DNA of 22,533 bases, taken from positions 1 through 22,533 of the forward strand of contig DATEKH010000192.1 in assembly GCA_035277525.1 (NCBI GenBank). The letters run 5' to 3'. This stretch comes from CAIKMD01 sp035277525. Its GTDB lineage: Bacteria; Pseudomonadota; Alphaproteobacteria; ATCC43930; CGMCC-115725. Position numbers and translations under genes: made by a program. Under the pieces are notes generated by a model that saw nothing but the letters and a program-made list of their open reading frames with translations, was not told the origin of the DNA and did not search any database. Positions 15,119 to 22,533 of this stretch are shown here, in pieces. The stretch's first letter is position 1. The number at the start of each line of letters is the position of its first letter.

Positions 15119-16315
15119 ATGGCGACCGTCGCCGTTGGAAACGAGATAAGCGACGCCGAATACGTCGCGCGTGCGCAGGCGCTCGCGCCCAGGCTCCGCG
15201 AGCGATCGGAGGCGACGAACGCGCTCGGCCGCGTGCCGCGCGAGACCATCGAGGAGATGCTCGGAGACGGCCTCTTCACGCTGCTGCAGCCGAAGCGCTT
15301 TGGCGGCACCGAGCGCGGGCTTGTGCCGTTTCTCGATTGCGCGACGGCGCTTGCCTCCGGCTGCGGCTCGGCCGGCTGGGTGTTCTCGGTGGTGTCGATC
15401 CACCAATTTCATCTCGGCCTGTTCGGGCTCGAGGCGCAGGACGAAGTCTGGGGCCATGATCCGAACGCGCTCCTGGCCTCGAGCTACATGCCGGGCGGCA
15501 AGACGCGCGCGGTGCCGGGCGGATATCGCCTCTCCGGCCATTGGAAATTCTCCTCCGGCTGCGACAATGGCGCGTGGTTCATCCTCGGCGGCCTGGTCGA
15601 TGGCGGCGACGGCAAGACGCCGGCGCCGCATTATTTCCTTCTGCCCAAAGAGGACGTGACGATCGATCACGAGTCCTGGAAAGTGATCGGGCTCGCCGGC
15701 ACCGGCTCCAAGGACCTATCCGTCGAGGATGCTTTCGTGCCGTCGCATCGCCTGCTGCTGATGCAGGATGCATATGACGGCGTTTCGCCAGGCGCGAAGG
15801 TGAACCCCTATCCGCTCTATCACCTGCCGATGATGTCGGTGTTCCCGCTCTGCTTGTCGGCCCCCGGCGTCGGCGTCGCCAAGGGCGCGATCGCGCGTTA
15901 CATCGAGATGATGAAGACCTTCACCACCAAGAGCCGCGGCCAGACCGTCGCGGATTTCCACAATTCGCAGATCCGCCTCGCCGAAGCCTCCGCGCTCGTC
16001 GATGGGGCCGAGCTGCTGCTGCAACGCGACGTGCGCGAGACCATGGCGATCCGCGCCTCGGGACGCCAACTCACCAACGAAGAGCGTGTGCGCAACCGCC
16101 GTGACCATGCCTGGGCCGCAGAGACAAGCGTGCGCGCGGTCGATCTCCTCTACAAAATGACGGGAGGCGCCGGGCTGCATGACGGCAACGCGCTGCTGCG
16201 GTCATTCCGCGACGCCCATGCCATCGGAATGCATTTGGGCAACAACTGGGATGTCGCCGGCCCGCTCTACGGCTCGGTCATGCTTGGCCGGCCGCCGACC
16301 GCTCCGACGTTCTAG
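15119..16315 (+). CDS. Acyl-CoA-dehydrogenase-fold flavin monooxygenase (group D, HsaA/IacA/C2-like)
   Basis: This 398-residue protein has an acyl-CoA dehydrogenase fold: an N-terminal helical domain (VPRETIEEMLGDGLFTLLQP), a middle strand domain and a C-terminal helical bundle. GGYRLSGHWKFSSGCDNGAWF near residues 134-154 is typical of flavin monooxygenases of the HsaA, IacA and p-hydroxyphenylacetate hydroxylase C2 type rather than of true dehydrogenases. The late DAHAIGMHLGNNWDVAG segment is also family-typical. Such enzymes hydroxylate phenols or heteroaromatics with reduced flavin supplied by a partner reductase, which is absent here. It converges with the amidohydrolase gene (30 bases between stops). 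The exact reaction is unknown; a dehydrogenase role is less likely. Confidence 0.84.
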   Translation: MATVAVGNEISDAEYVARAQALAPRLRERSEATNALGRVPRETIEEMLGDGLFTLLQPKRFGGTERGLVPFLDCATALASGCGSAGWVFSVVSIHQFHLGLFGLEAQDEVWGHDPNALLASSYMPGGKTRAVPGGYRLSGHWKFSSGCDNGAWFILGGLVDGGDGKTPAPHYFLLPKEDVTIDHESWKVIGLAGTGSKDLSVEDAFVPSHRLLLMQDAYDGVSPGAKVNPYPLYHLPMMSVFPLCLSAPGVGVAKGAIARYIEMMKTFTTKSRGQTVADFHNSQIRLAEASALVDGAELLLQRDVRETMAIRASGRQLTNEERVRNRRDHAWAAETSVRAVDLLYKMTGGAGLHDGNALLRSFRDAHAIGMHLGNNWDVAGPLYGSVMLGRPPTAPTF

Positions 16316-16345
16316 CGCAAAGGCTGGAGCGGGGTCGCCTCGATC

Positions 16346-17311
16346 TCAGCGCGCGAGGCTTGGCATGATCGCGAGCGCGTTGTCGCGCTCGATGCCGCGC
16401 AGCTGCGCCGCCGACAGCTCCATCTCCGCCAGCTCATGGGTTGCTCGCTCGAAAGTCCCATAAGGGATGTCCGTGCCATAGAGGAGATGCGATGGGTCGA
16501 CGAAGGTCGTGAGCGACGCCCAGGCGAATTTGTTGGTCACGCTGACGACGTCGAAGTAGAGATTGCGGAGCGCGGCCTGGATGCCATGAGGCATGTAGGC
16601 CGCGAAATCCCTGCGCGATCGCGCGGCACCGGCGATGCGGTTGGCGAGGAACGGGACGGTGCCGCCGCCATGCGCAAAGATGAATTTGATGTCCGGGTAG
16701 CGCGTGAAGGTTCCATGGAACAGCAGGCTTGAAATCGCGCGCGTCGTATCGAATGGGTACTCCATCAGCGCGACCGGGAGGTCCGGGACGAGTTTCATGC
16801 AGCCTTCCGGCACTACCGGGTGGATGAACACCGCGGCCTTGCGACGGTTGAGGTCGTCCCAGACCGGATCGAAGGCGGGATCGCCCAAGGATCGGCCGCT
16901 ATAGCTCGTCTGCAGCTTGAAGCCGTCGGCTTTGAGCGGACCGGCCGCATACGCGATTTCATTCAGGCATTGATCGACATGCGGCAATGGCAGCATCGCG
17001 AAAGTGCCGATCAATCCCTTGTTATCCTGGGCGAGCCTGGCGCCGAACTCATTGCACTCGCGCGCGAAGTCCGCATCGAGCTGCGGCTCGTCGGGGTGGA
17101 CCACCATGCTCGAGACGGAGGTCACGGTGACGGCGATGTCGTTCTTTCCCATGGCATCGATCGTCATCGACGGCGTCCACTTGGAGACGAAATCCCAGTT
17201 CGCCGCGGGAGCTACGTCGCCGCTGCGCCCCGACAGCCAATCCGGCGGCGATTCGAGCCAGCGCGGCGGCCAAATGTGATGGTGTATGTCGATGCGTTGG
17301 ACGCCTGCCAT
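16346..17311 (-). CDS. Amidohydrolase family protein, ACMSD / gamma-resorcylate decarboxylase type
   Basis: The 321-residue metal-dependent TIM-barrel protein belongs to the amidohydrolase_2 group. It opens RIDIHHHIWPP, giving the HxH metal pair (His10, His12). VFIHPVVPEG, the FIFAHGGGTVPFLANRIAG block and YGTDIPYG with the late Asp ligand are all present. Relatives decarboxylate or hydrolyse aromatic and muconate-type acids (ACMSD, gamma-resorcylate decarboxylase, OMA hydratase-like enzymes). The ATG at 17309-17311 has GGGAGGAA upstream and places the metal motif immediately after the start; the longer open frame adds an unrelated leader. It is divergent from the Rieske oxygenase gene, so both may answer to the same inducer. 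Decarboxylase versus hydrolase cannot be decided here. Confidence 0.87.
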   Translation of the reverse strand: MAGVQRIDIHHHIWPPRWLESPPDWLSGRSGDVAPAANWDFVSKWTPSMTIDAMGKNDIAVTVTSVSSMVVHPDEPQLDADFARECNEFGARLAQDNKGLIGTFAMLPLPHVDQCLNEIAYAAGPLKADGFKLQTSYSGRSLGDPAFDPVWDDLNRRKAAVFIHPVVPEGCMKLVPDLPVALMEYPFDTTRAISSLLFHGTFTRYPDIKFIFAHGGGTVPFLANRIAGAARSRRDFAAYMPHGIQAALRNLYFDVVSVTNKFAWASLTTFVDPSHLLYGTDIPYGTFERATHELAEMELSAAQLRGIERDNALAIMPSLAR

Positions 17312-17395
17312 GGCGTTCCTCCCGTCGCACGAGGTTGATTCGCTTATCGTACAGCATGGCGTGCCGCTCCGGCAGCGAAGCGGCATGGCACAGCC

Positions 17396-17424
17396 GATAT
17401 ATTATCCCCTCGCCAGATCGGCAA
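17396..17424 (-). promoter_or_regulatory. Possible promoter for the amidohydrolase gene
   Basis: On the minus strand, TTGCCG (complement of 17419-17424) and TATATC (complement of 17396-17401) are separated by 17 bases, each matching the sigma-70 consensus at four of six positions. The predicted leader would be roughly 80 bases. An AT-rich near repeat (GATATATTATC at 17396, GATATTATC at 17431) surrounds it and might bind a regulator. Confidence 0.3.
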
Positions 17425-17502
17425 CTCGTTGATATTATCTACCATCTCAATGGCGGTCGCCGTGGCGCTTCGACCCGCGGCCAATTCGATACGGAGCTCG
17501 CA

Positions 17503-18666
17503 ATGCTCAGCGCGGAGGAAAATAAGCTTTTTACGAGCGTCGGTCCGGAGACGCCGATGGGCACGCTCTTGAGGCGCTACTGGCATCCCGTCGGCGTATC
17601 GCAGTTCGTCACCTCGAAGCCGCAGCGTTTGAAGGCGCTTGGCGAGGAGCTCGTGCTCTATCGCGGGACGAGCGGCGAGACCCATCTGATGCAGCTGCGC
17701 TGCGCGCATCGCTCGCTCGCCTTGGATTACGGGCGTGTCGAGGGAGACTCCATTCGTTGTCCCTATCATGGCTGGCTCTATGACGGATCGGGCCAGTGCC
17801 TCGAGCAGCCGGCCGAGCCCGAGGGCAGCGGCTTCAAGGATAAGGTCAGACTTCGCAACTACCGGACCCAGGAATTCAGCGGATTGGTGTTCGGCTATAT
17901 GGGACCCGAGCCCGCGCCGCTCTTGCCGCATTACGACGTGCACCGCTGGGAGGATGGCGTCAAGGACATCACGGTCCAGAACGTCAACGCCAATTGGTTC
18001 AACCATGTCGAAAATATCGTCGACATCAGCCATCTCGCCTGGCTGCATGGCTATACCTTCCCGGCCTATGGCGGAAGAAAGATCACCTATCACTGGGAAC
18101 GCACGCCCTATGGCGCCAACAATGTGATGCTGATCGAAGGCATCGATGATGTGCACATTTCCTGCTACGGCTACCCGACCGTCAATCGCTTCGCGCTGCC
18201 GCCGATCGACAAGAGCGGCGAGCTCGTGCGTTCTCTGATCTGGCGTGTGCCGGTCGATGATGCATCGACCCTGCTCTACTTCAGCCGCTTCTATCCCAGC
18301 GAGAAGAGGACACGGACGGCGTCGCACAACGAGCAAAAGCTTGGCGTGTACACGCCCCTCGAGAGCGACTGGTGGGGCATCAACGTCAACGACCAGGATC
18401 GCATGGCGGTCGAACAGCAGGGCGTGATCGCCGATCGTGTCAACGAGCATTTGGGCGTGTCGGATGGCGGCATCATCGAGATGCGCAGGATGATGCGCGA
18501 ATCGCTCGCAGCGGTCGCCGAGGGGAAGGATCCCCTCTGCATCATCCGCGATCCCGCGAACCAGAACATCGACTTCCCGCAGAAGTCGACGATGATGCAG
18601 AAGAAGCAGCAAGATGTGGGCTACGCGCTGGGAATGAGCAAGGCTCTTCAGGACAGTCTAGCGTAG
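17503..18666 (+). CDS. Rieske non-heme iron oxygenase, alpha subunit (phthalate 4,5-dioxygenase oxygenase-like)
   Basis: The 387-residue oxygenase component has an N-terminal Rieske [2Fe-2S] domain, with Cys67-x-His69 and Cys86-x2-His89 (CAHR and CPYHGW). The catalytic domain carries the mononuclear iron motif NIVDISHLAWLHG, with bridging Asp174 and ligands His177 and His182. The opening MLSAEENKLFTSVGPETPMGTLLRRYWHPV is typical of the phthalate dioxygenase (Pht3/OphA2) branch, which hydroxylates or demethylates aromatic acids. The ATG at 17503, with CGGAG upstream, matches family length; the longer open frame crosses the divergent promoter region. No reductase or ferredoxin gene is adjacent, so electrons must come from elsewhere. 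It heads a run with the OCD-like and DapA-like genes. Confidence 0.9.
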   Translation: MLSAEENKLFTSVGPETPMGTLLRRYWHPVGVSQFVTSKPQRLKALGEELVLYRGTSGETHLMQLRCAHRSLALDYGRVEGDSIRCPYHGWLYDGSGQCLEQPAEPEGSGFKDKVRLRNYRTQEFSGLVFGYMGPEPAPLLPHYDVHRWEDGVKDITVQNVNANWFNHVENIVDISHLAWLHGYTFPAYGGRKITYHWERTPYGANNVMLIEGIDDVHISCYGYPTVNRFALPPIDKSGELVRSLIWRVPVDDASTLLYFSRFYPSEKRTRTASHNEQKLGVYTPLESDWWGINVNDQDRMAVEQQGVIADRVNEHLGVSDGGIIEMRRMMRESLAAVAEGKDPLCIIRDPANQNIDFPQKSTMMQKKQQDVGYALGMSKALQDSLA

Positions 18667-18737
18667 CCGGGCTCGCACCGCGCCGCGGCTCGAGTCTATA
18701 GTGTGCCTAAGGGAGGCGCAGCGAGCGGGGAGGCGGA

Positions 18738-19721
18738 ATGCCGGTTTTCGTTTCGGACGAGCTGGTTCGCTCGCTCCTCACCTGGCCGGAGATGATCGCG
18801 CGGCTCAGGGCGGTGTACAGCGTGGAGCACCCGCCCTTCGCCGGCCCGCCCCGCACCTTGGCGCGCGGCAAGGGAATCTGGATGCGCACGCTCACCGGCG
18901 TGTTGCCGGACGGCCGCGTCATGGGAACGAAGCAGTTCTGCTTTCCGCGCGCGCGCAAGGTGCGCTATATGATCAGCCTCTTCGACCAGGAGAGCGGCGA
19001 GTTGTTGGCGCTGCTCGATGCCAACACCATCACCGCGTGGCGCACGGGGGCCACGACCGCGGTGGCCGTCGACCGCATGGCTCGGCCAGGGCCGCTCGCG
19101 GTCGCCGTTCTCGGCAGCGGCGCGGAAGCGCGCTCGCATGCCCGCGCCATCGCCGCGGCGCGTCCCGTGACGCAGATGAGCGTCTTCAGCCCCAATCCGG
19201 CACGGCGCGAGTCCTTCGCGCGGATGGTGACGGAGGCGCTTAAGATCCCGTGTCGCGCCGCCGCTTCCGCGCGGGATGCGGTCGCGGGTGCGGATCTCAT
19301 CATCGGCGCAACCCGGACGCTCGACGGAAAGCCCGCCCTGGAAGGGGCGGCGATCGAGCCGGGCGTTCTCGTCGCCTCGATCGGCGCGACTTTGCCGGAG
19401 CATCTCGAGGTCGATCCCGAGGCCATTGCAAAGGCTGACCTCATCGTCGCCGACATACCCCACGAAGTGATGGCGGAAACCGGCTGCTTCATCGCCGCCA
19501 AGAAGGCTGGCGTGACATTTGCCGAGAAATTCGCGAGCCTCAACGATCTCATGACGGGCAAGGCGGATGCACGGCTGAAAGCGGCCCGCCAGCCGATGTT
19601 CCGCTCGGTCGGCCATTCCTTGCAGGACCTGGCCGTCGCGGAGCTTGCTTGGCGCGCGGCGGTGGCGCGCGGGGTCGCGGTGCCGCTGCCCGGACTCGAT
19701 ATCAAAGTGAAAGCCGACTGA
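18738..19721 (+). CDS. Ornithine cyclodeaminase / mu-crystallin family protein, atypical
   Basis: The 327-residue protein has the family's substrate half (Lys65 in MGTKQFCFP, Arg102 in the WRTGATTA motif) and a Rossmann half beginning VAVLGSGAEARSHARA (GxGxxA, 126-131). NAD(P)H binding is expected. In true ornithine cyclodeaminase an Asp in the GADxxGKxEL stretch is a catalytic acid/base; the aligned segment here is GATLPEHLEVD, with Thr218 in that place, so ornithine cyclisation is unlikely. Mu-crystallin-type imine or ketimine reduction, or an amino-acid dehydrogenase role, fits better. GGGGAGG precedes the ATG. The DapA-family gene starts 10 bases after its stop, so the two are almost certainly co-expressed. 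Confidence 0.85.
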   Translation: MPVFVSDELVRSLLTWPEMIARLRAVYSVEHPPFAGPPRTLARGKGIWMRTLTGVLPDGRVMGTKQFCFPRARKVRYMISLFDQESGELLALLDANTITAWRTGATTAVAVDRMARPGPLAVAVLGSGAEARSHARAIAAARPVTQMSVFSPNPARRESFARMVTEALKIPCRAAASARDAVAGADLIIGATRTLDGKPALEGAAIEPGVLVASIGATLPEHLEVDPEAIAKADLIVADIPHEVMAETGCFIAAKKAGVTFAEKFASLNDLMTGKADARLKAARQPMFRSVGHSLQDLAVAELAWRAAVARGVAVPLPGLDIKVKAD

Positions 19722-19731
19722 GGAGGATCGA

Positions 19732-20784
19732 ATGCCGAGTTATCGCAAGAGCGAAGCGCGCGCCTGGGCGTGGCAGCATCTGAAGGGCTGCGCCAATGTC
19801 ATCATCCCGTCCTATACGGCGGACCTCAAGGGCTTGAACGAGCGCGGCATCCGCCACGACGTGCGCAAATCCTTGGAGCACGGCTTTGCCGGCACGCTGC
19901 TGGTGTCGGAGACCGCGGTGACGCTCGAGGAATACGGCCAGTTCTTCGAATGGTCGAACGATGAATCGAAAGGCCGGCTGAAGCTCATCCTGCATGCCTC
20001 GTTCAACACGCTCGCGGAGAATATCGCGGCGGCGAAGATCGCCGAGGCCAATGGCTGCGAGCTGGTGCTGCTGTCCTACCCGGCGAATTTCTATCCGGAG
20101 AGCCTTGACGAGGTTTACGCCTATACGAAAGCCTTCTGCGACGCGACCAATCTCGCGATCCTGCTGTTTCCCGTGCCGCTTTGGGGCTTCTCGCGGCTCC
20201 ACGCCTCGGATATTCCCTCGGCCGTCATCCGCAAGCTGCTCGACAATTGCCCGAACATCGTCGCCATCAAGGCCGAGGGCGGCATGCCCTCGATCATGGG
20301 CTTTGTCGAATGCCATCGCCTCTTCGGCAAGGAGGTGATCGTCGAAACGCCGCTCTTTGGTGACCTGGTGCCGCTGGCCCAGCTCGTGCCGATCCAGTTC
20401 ACCGGCACCTCCAACACGCATTTCTATGGCGCGACCGTGCCGAAGGTGATGCAGCTCCTGCAGGAGAAGAAATTCGACGAGGCGACGGAGATTTATTGGA
20501 AAACGGCGCCGGCGCGGCAGGCCAATGGCGCGGTGAATGCCGCTTCCTCCGGCGGCCATTTCCTCAACCGGATGGTGTGGGGCTATGAGGGCTGGCTGCA
20601 GGGCTACAATGGCGGCCCGCTGCGCCAGCCGACGATGAAGATTCACAGCCCGCAAATGACGATGCTGCGCACCGGGCTGACGCGCTCCGGCCTCAAGCCG
20701 ACCGATTCGCCGGACAAGGATTTCTTTCTTGGGCGCAACCCGGCCGAGACGGTCGCGCCCCGCAGCCGCGCGGCGGCCGAGTAA
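19732..20784 (+). CDS. DapA / N-acetylneuraminate lyase family protein, atypical
   Basis: This 350-residue (beta/alpha)8 aldolase-type protein is longer than DapA (about 290). The Schiff-base Lys is probably Lys180 in NIVAIKAEGG. The catalytic Tyr of dihydrodipicolinate synthase (in ILYNVPxR) is replaced by Phe146 in LLFPVPLWG, the following Arg is absent, and the GTTGE motif is replaced by LLVSE. Lysine biosynthesis is therefore unlikely; an aldolase, hydratase-aldolase or dehydratase acting on a 2-oxo acid is a better guess. The extra C-terminal ~50 residues (from about 300) are rich in polar and basic residues. AGGAGG lies before the ATG. It closes the Rieske-OCD-DapA run. Confidence 0.86.
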   Translation: MPSYRKSEARAWAWQHLKGCANVIIPSYTADLKGLNERGIRHDVRKSLEHGFAGTLLVSETAVTLEEYGQFFEWSNDESKGRLKLILHASFNTLAENIAAAKIAEANGCELVLLSYPANFYPESLDEVYAYTKAFCDATNLAILLFPVPLWGFSRLHASDIPSAVIRKLLDNCPNIVAIKAEGGMPSIMGFVECHRLFGKEVIVETPLFGDLVPLAQLVPIQFTGTSNTHFYGATVPKVMQLLQEKKFDEATEIYWKTAPARQANGAVNAASSGGHFLNRMVWGYEGWLQGYNGGPLRQPTMKIHSPQMTMLRTGLTRSGLKPTDSPDKDFFLGRNPAETVAPRSRAAAE

Positions 20785-21048
20785 GCGCCTCGATCGCCCA
20801 ACGACGGTGTCGGAGACGACGCCACCCTCCGTGGTGCGCGCGTGCTCGAGCTGCGCCAGGTCGGTGGCGAGACCGCCGGGGCAAGGGAGGAATTTCAGAT
20901 GGCGGCAATCGCTCCAAAGCGCAGCCTTGGCGCCGAGATGCTTTTGGCAGGCGCGCGCTCTCCTGCCGAGCCGTACCGTAGCTCGCGGCCCGCCTCCGCC
21001 TTTCGGGCTCCGGCGCGGCAGCCTTCGCTCGCTTCGCGTCACGTATAG
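20785..21048 (+). pseudogene. Possible degraded remnant of a CaiB/BaiF CoA-transferase N terminus
   Basis: The frame just after the DapA-family stop, without an ATG, reads LRGARVLELRQVGGETAG and then LGAEM. This resembles the N-terminal LxGxRVLELGQVVAGPFAG...DLGAE pattern of CaiB/BaiF CoA-transferases. Deleting one base after GTC would restore VVARPPG, closer to the family. The similarity covers only about 45 residues, with an early stop at 21046-21048. This is weak and could be chance in GC-rich DNA. Otherwise 20785-21090 holds only the repeats listed below. Confidence 0.22.
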
Positions 21049-21076
21049 AGGCTGGCTTGCCGAGCCGTAGCTCGCG
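20964..21076. repeat. Imperfect direct repeat pair
   Basis: TGCCGAGCCGTA followed by GCTCGCG occurs twice, at 20964-20987 (with an extra CCGTA) and at 21058-21076. The first copy contains a 5-base tandem duplication. The copies flank the left arm of the long inverted repeat, and the second copy overlaps the start of its right arm. Confidence 0.6.
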
Positions 21077-21092
21077 AAGCGAGCGAAGGCTG
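21019..21092. repeat. 20-bp perfect inverted repeat touching the tRNA 3' end
   Basis: The left arm at 21019-21038 and right arm at 21073-21092 are perfectly complementary over 20 bases (core CCTTCGCTCGCTTCGCG), with a 34-base spacer. The right arm overlaps two bases of the tRNA's encoded CCA end. On the minus strand it would fold immediately downstream of the tRNA and could act in transcription termination or 3' processing. It could equally be a dispersed palindromic element. Confidence 0.75.
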
Positions 21093-21167
21093 GTGGGCCC
21101 GGCAGGATTCGAACCTGCGACAACGCCGTTATGAGCGGCGCGTTCTAACCAGCTGAACTACAGGCCC
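21091..21167 (-). tRNA. tRNA with CAT anticodon (elongator Met or Ile2)
   Basis: The minus strand folds as a complete 77-nt tRNA with encoded CCA. The acceptor stem starts GGGCCTG and pairs with CGGGCCC (one T-G wobble). The D-arm GTTCAGCTGGTTAGAAC is followed by the anticodon stem CGCCG/CGGCG around loop CTCATAA, and the T-arm is GCAGG-TTCGAAT-CCTGC. The anticodon is CAT. It is not an initiator, because the first pair is G-C and the anticodon stem lacks three G-C pairs in initiator order. An elongator Met tRNA and a lysidine-modified tRNA-Ile2 share this anticodon and cannot be separated with confidence by eye. It lies 104 bases from the rpoD stop codon on the same strand. Confidence 0.95.
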
Positions 21168-21186
21168 GGATTCAGAAGGACGGATG

Positions 21187-21243
21187 TCAGGTATCAGAGA
21201 TCAGACGGACCGTGTCAATGCCGATATCCCCTCTGATACCTGA
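21187..21243. repeat. 13-bp inverted repeat with TGATACC tandem units
   Basis: TCAGGTATCAGAG (21187-21199) is perfectly complementary to 21231-21243, with 31 bases between. The right side continues as TGATACC units (TGATACC, TGATACC, then the degenerate TGATCCC and TGACC). It lies between the rpoD stop codon and the tRNA and may serve as the rpoD terminator, or be a small dispersed repeat. No T-run is evident. Confidence 0.6.
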
Positions 21244-21270
21244 TACCTGATCCCTGACCTCCGTCTCCGA

Positions 21271-22533
<1,263 letters not shown>

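Noticed and set aside
14234..15670. Minus-strand ORF of 478 residues opposite the LLM and group D monooxygenase genes
   Set aside because: It spans two real genes and their gap, with composition typical of antisense translation.
17344..18612. Minus-strand ORF opposite the Rieske gene
   Set aside because: The plus strand has the complete Rieske and iron motifs; the antisense frame has none.
19702..21123. Minus-strand ORF covering the DapA-family gene and running into the tRNA
   Set aside because: It overlaps a tRNA and a well-supported gene and has no domain.
21019..21243. Attachment site or integrated element at the tRNA
   Set aside because: No integrase, no duplicated tRNA 3' segment and no phage genes were seen on either side within the window.

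Overview
The window is GC-rich DNA of an alphaproteobacterial type, probably Hyphomicrobiales (Bradyrhizobium-like relatives). The basis is base composition and codon use, the alphaproteobacterial character of the sigma-70 protein at the right edge, and the mix of solute-binding proteins with aromatic-catabolism genes. This placement is an inference; no species is claimed. No phage, transposase, CRISPR array or rRNA was seen.

Layout. (1) 2-2010, plus strand: the end of a nitrate/sulfonate/taurine-type ABC substrate-binding protein, then its ATPase and permease, the last two overlapping by ATGA. (2) 2020-5494, minus strand: a Cys-rich DUF1272 protein, a GlxA-type AraC regulator with a TTG start, a small DUF4242 protein and a GT-C (family 39-like) membrane glycosyltransferase. 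(3) 5863-9472, plus strand: a 98-residue unknown protein, an orphan TRAP DctP-type binding protein, and two tandemly duplicated ABC binding proteins of identical length with no adjacent membrane or ATPase genes. (4) 9610-20784: a catabolic region. It holds a PobA-type 4-hydroxybenzoate 3-monooxygenase; a minus-strand pair of an MFS carrier and a 4,5-dihydroxyphthalate-decarboxylase-like protein, divergent from a MarR regulator; an LLM flavin oxidoreductase with an acyl-CoA-dehydrogenase-fold flavin monooxygenase; an ACMSD-type amidohydrolase (minus); and a Rieske oxygenase, an ornithine-cyclodeaminase-family protein and a DapA-family protein in one plus-strand run. (5) 20785-22533: a gene-poor stretch with repeats and a possible CoA-transferase remnant, a tRNA with CAT anticodon (minus) and the 3' part of rpoD (minus).

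How the genes may work together. The catabolic region resembles a peripheral route for an aromatic or heteroaromatic carboxylic acid. Uptake would be by the MFS carrier or the binding-protein systems, ring hydroxylation by the Rieske and flavin enzymes, decarboxylation or hydrolysis by the Pht5-like and ACMSD-like enzymes, and funnelling through PobA to protocatechuate. No ferredoxin, Rieske reductase, flavin reductase or ring-cleavage dioxygenase lies in the window, so the pathway is incomplete here. The OCD-like and DapA-like proteins both lack residues typical of the named members of their families. They look like a repurposed pair and are the most interesting functional unknown in the window.
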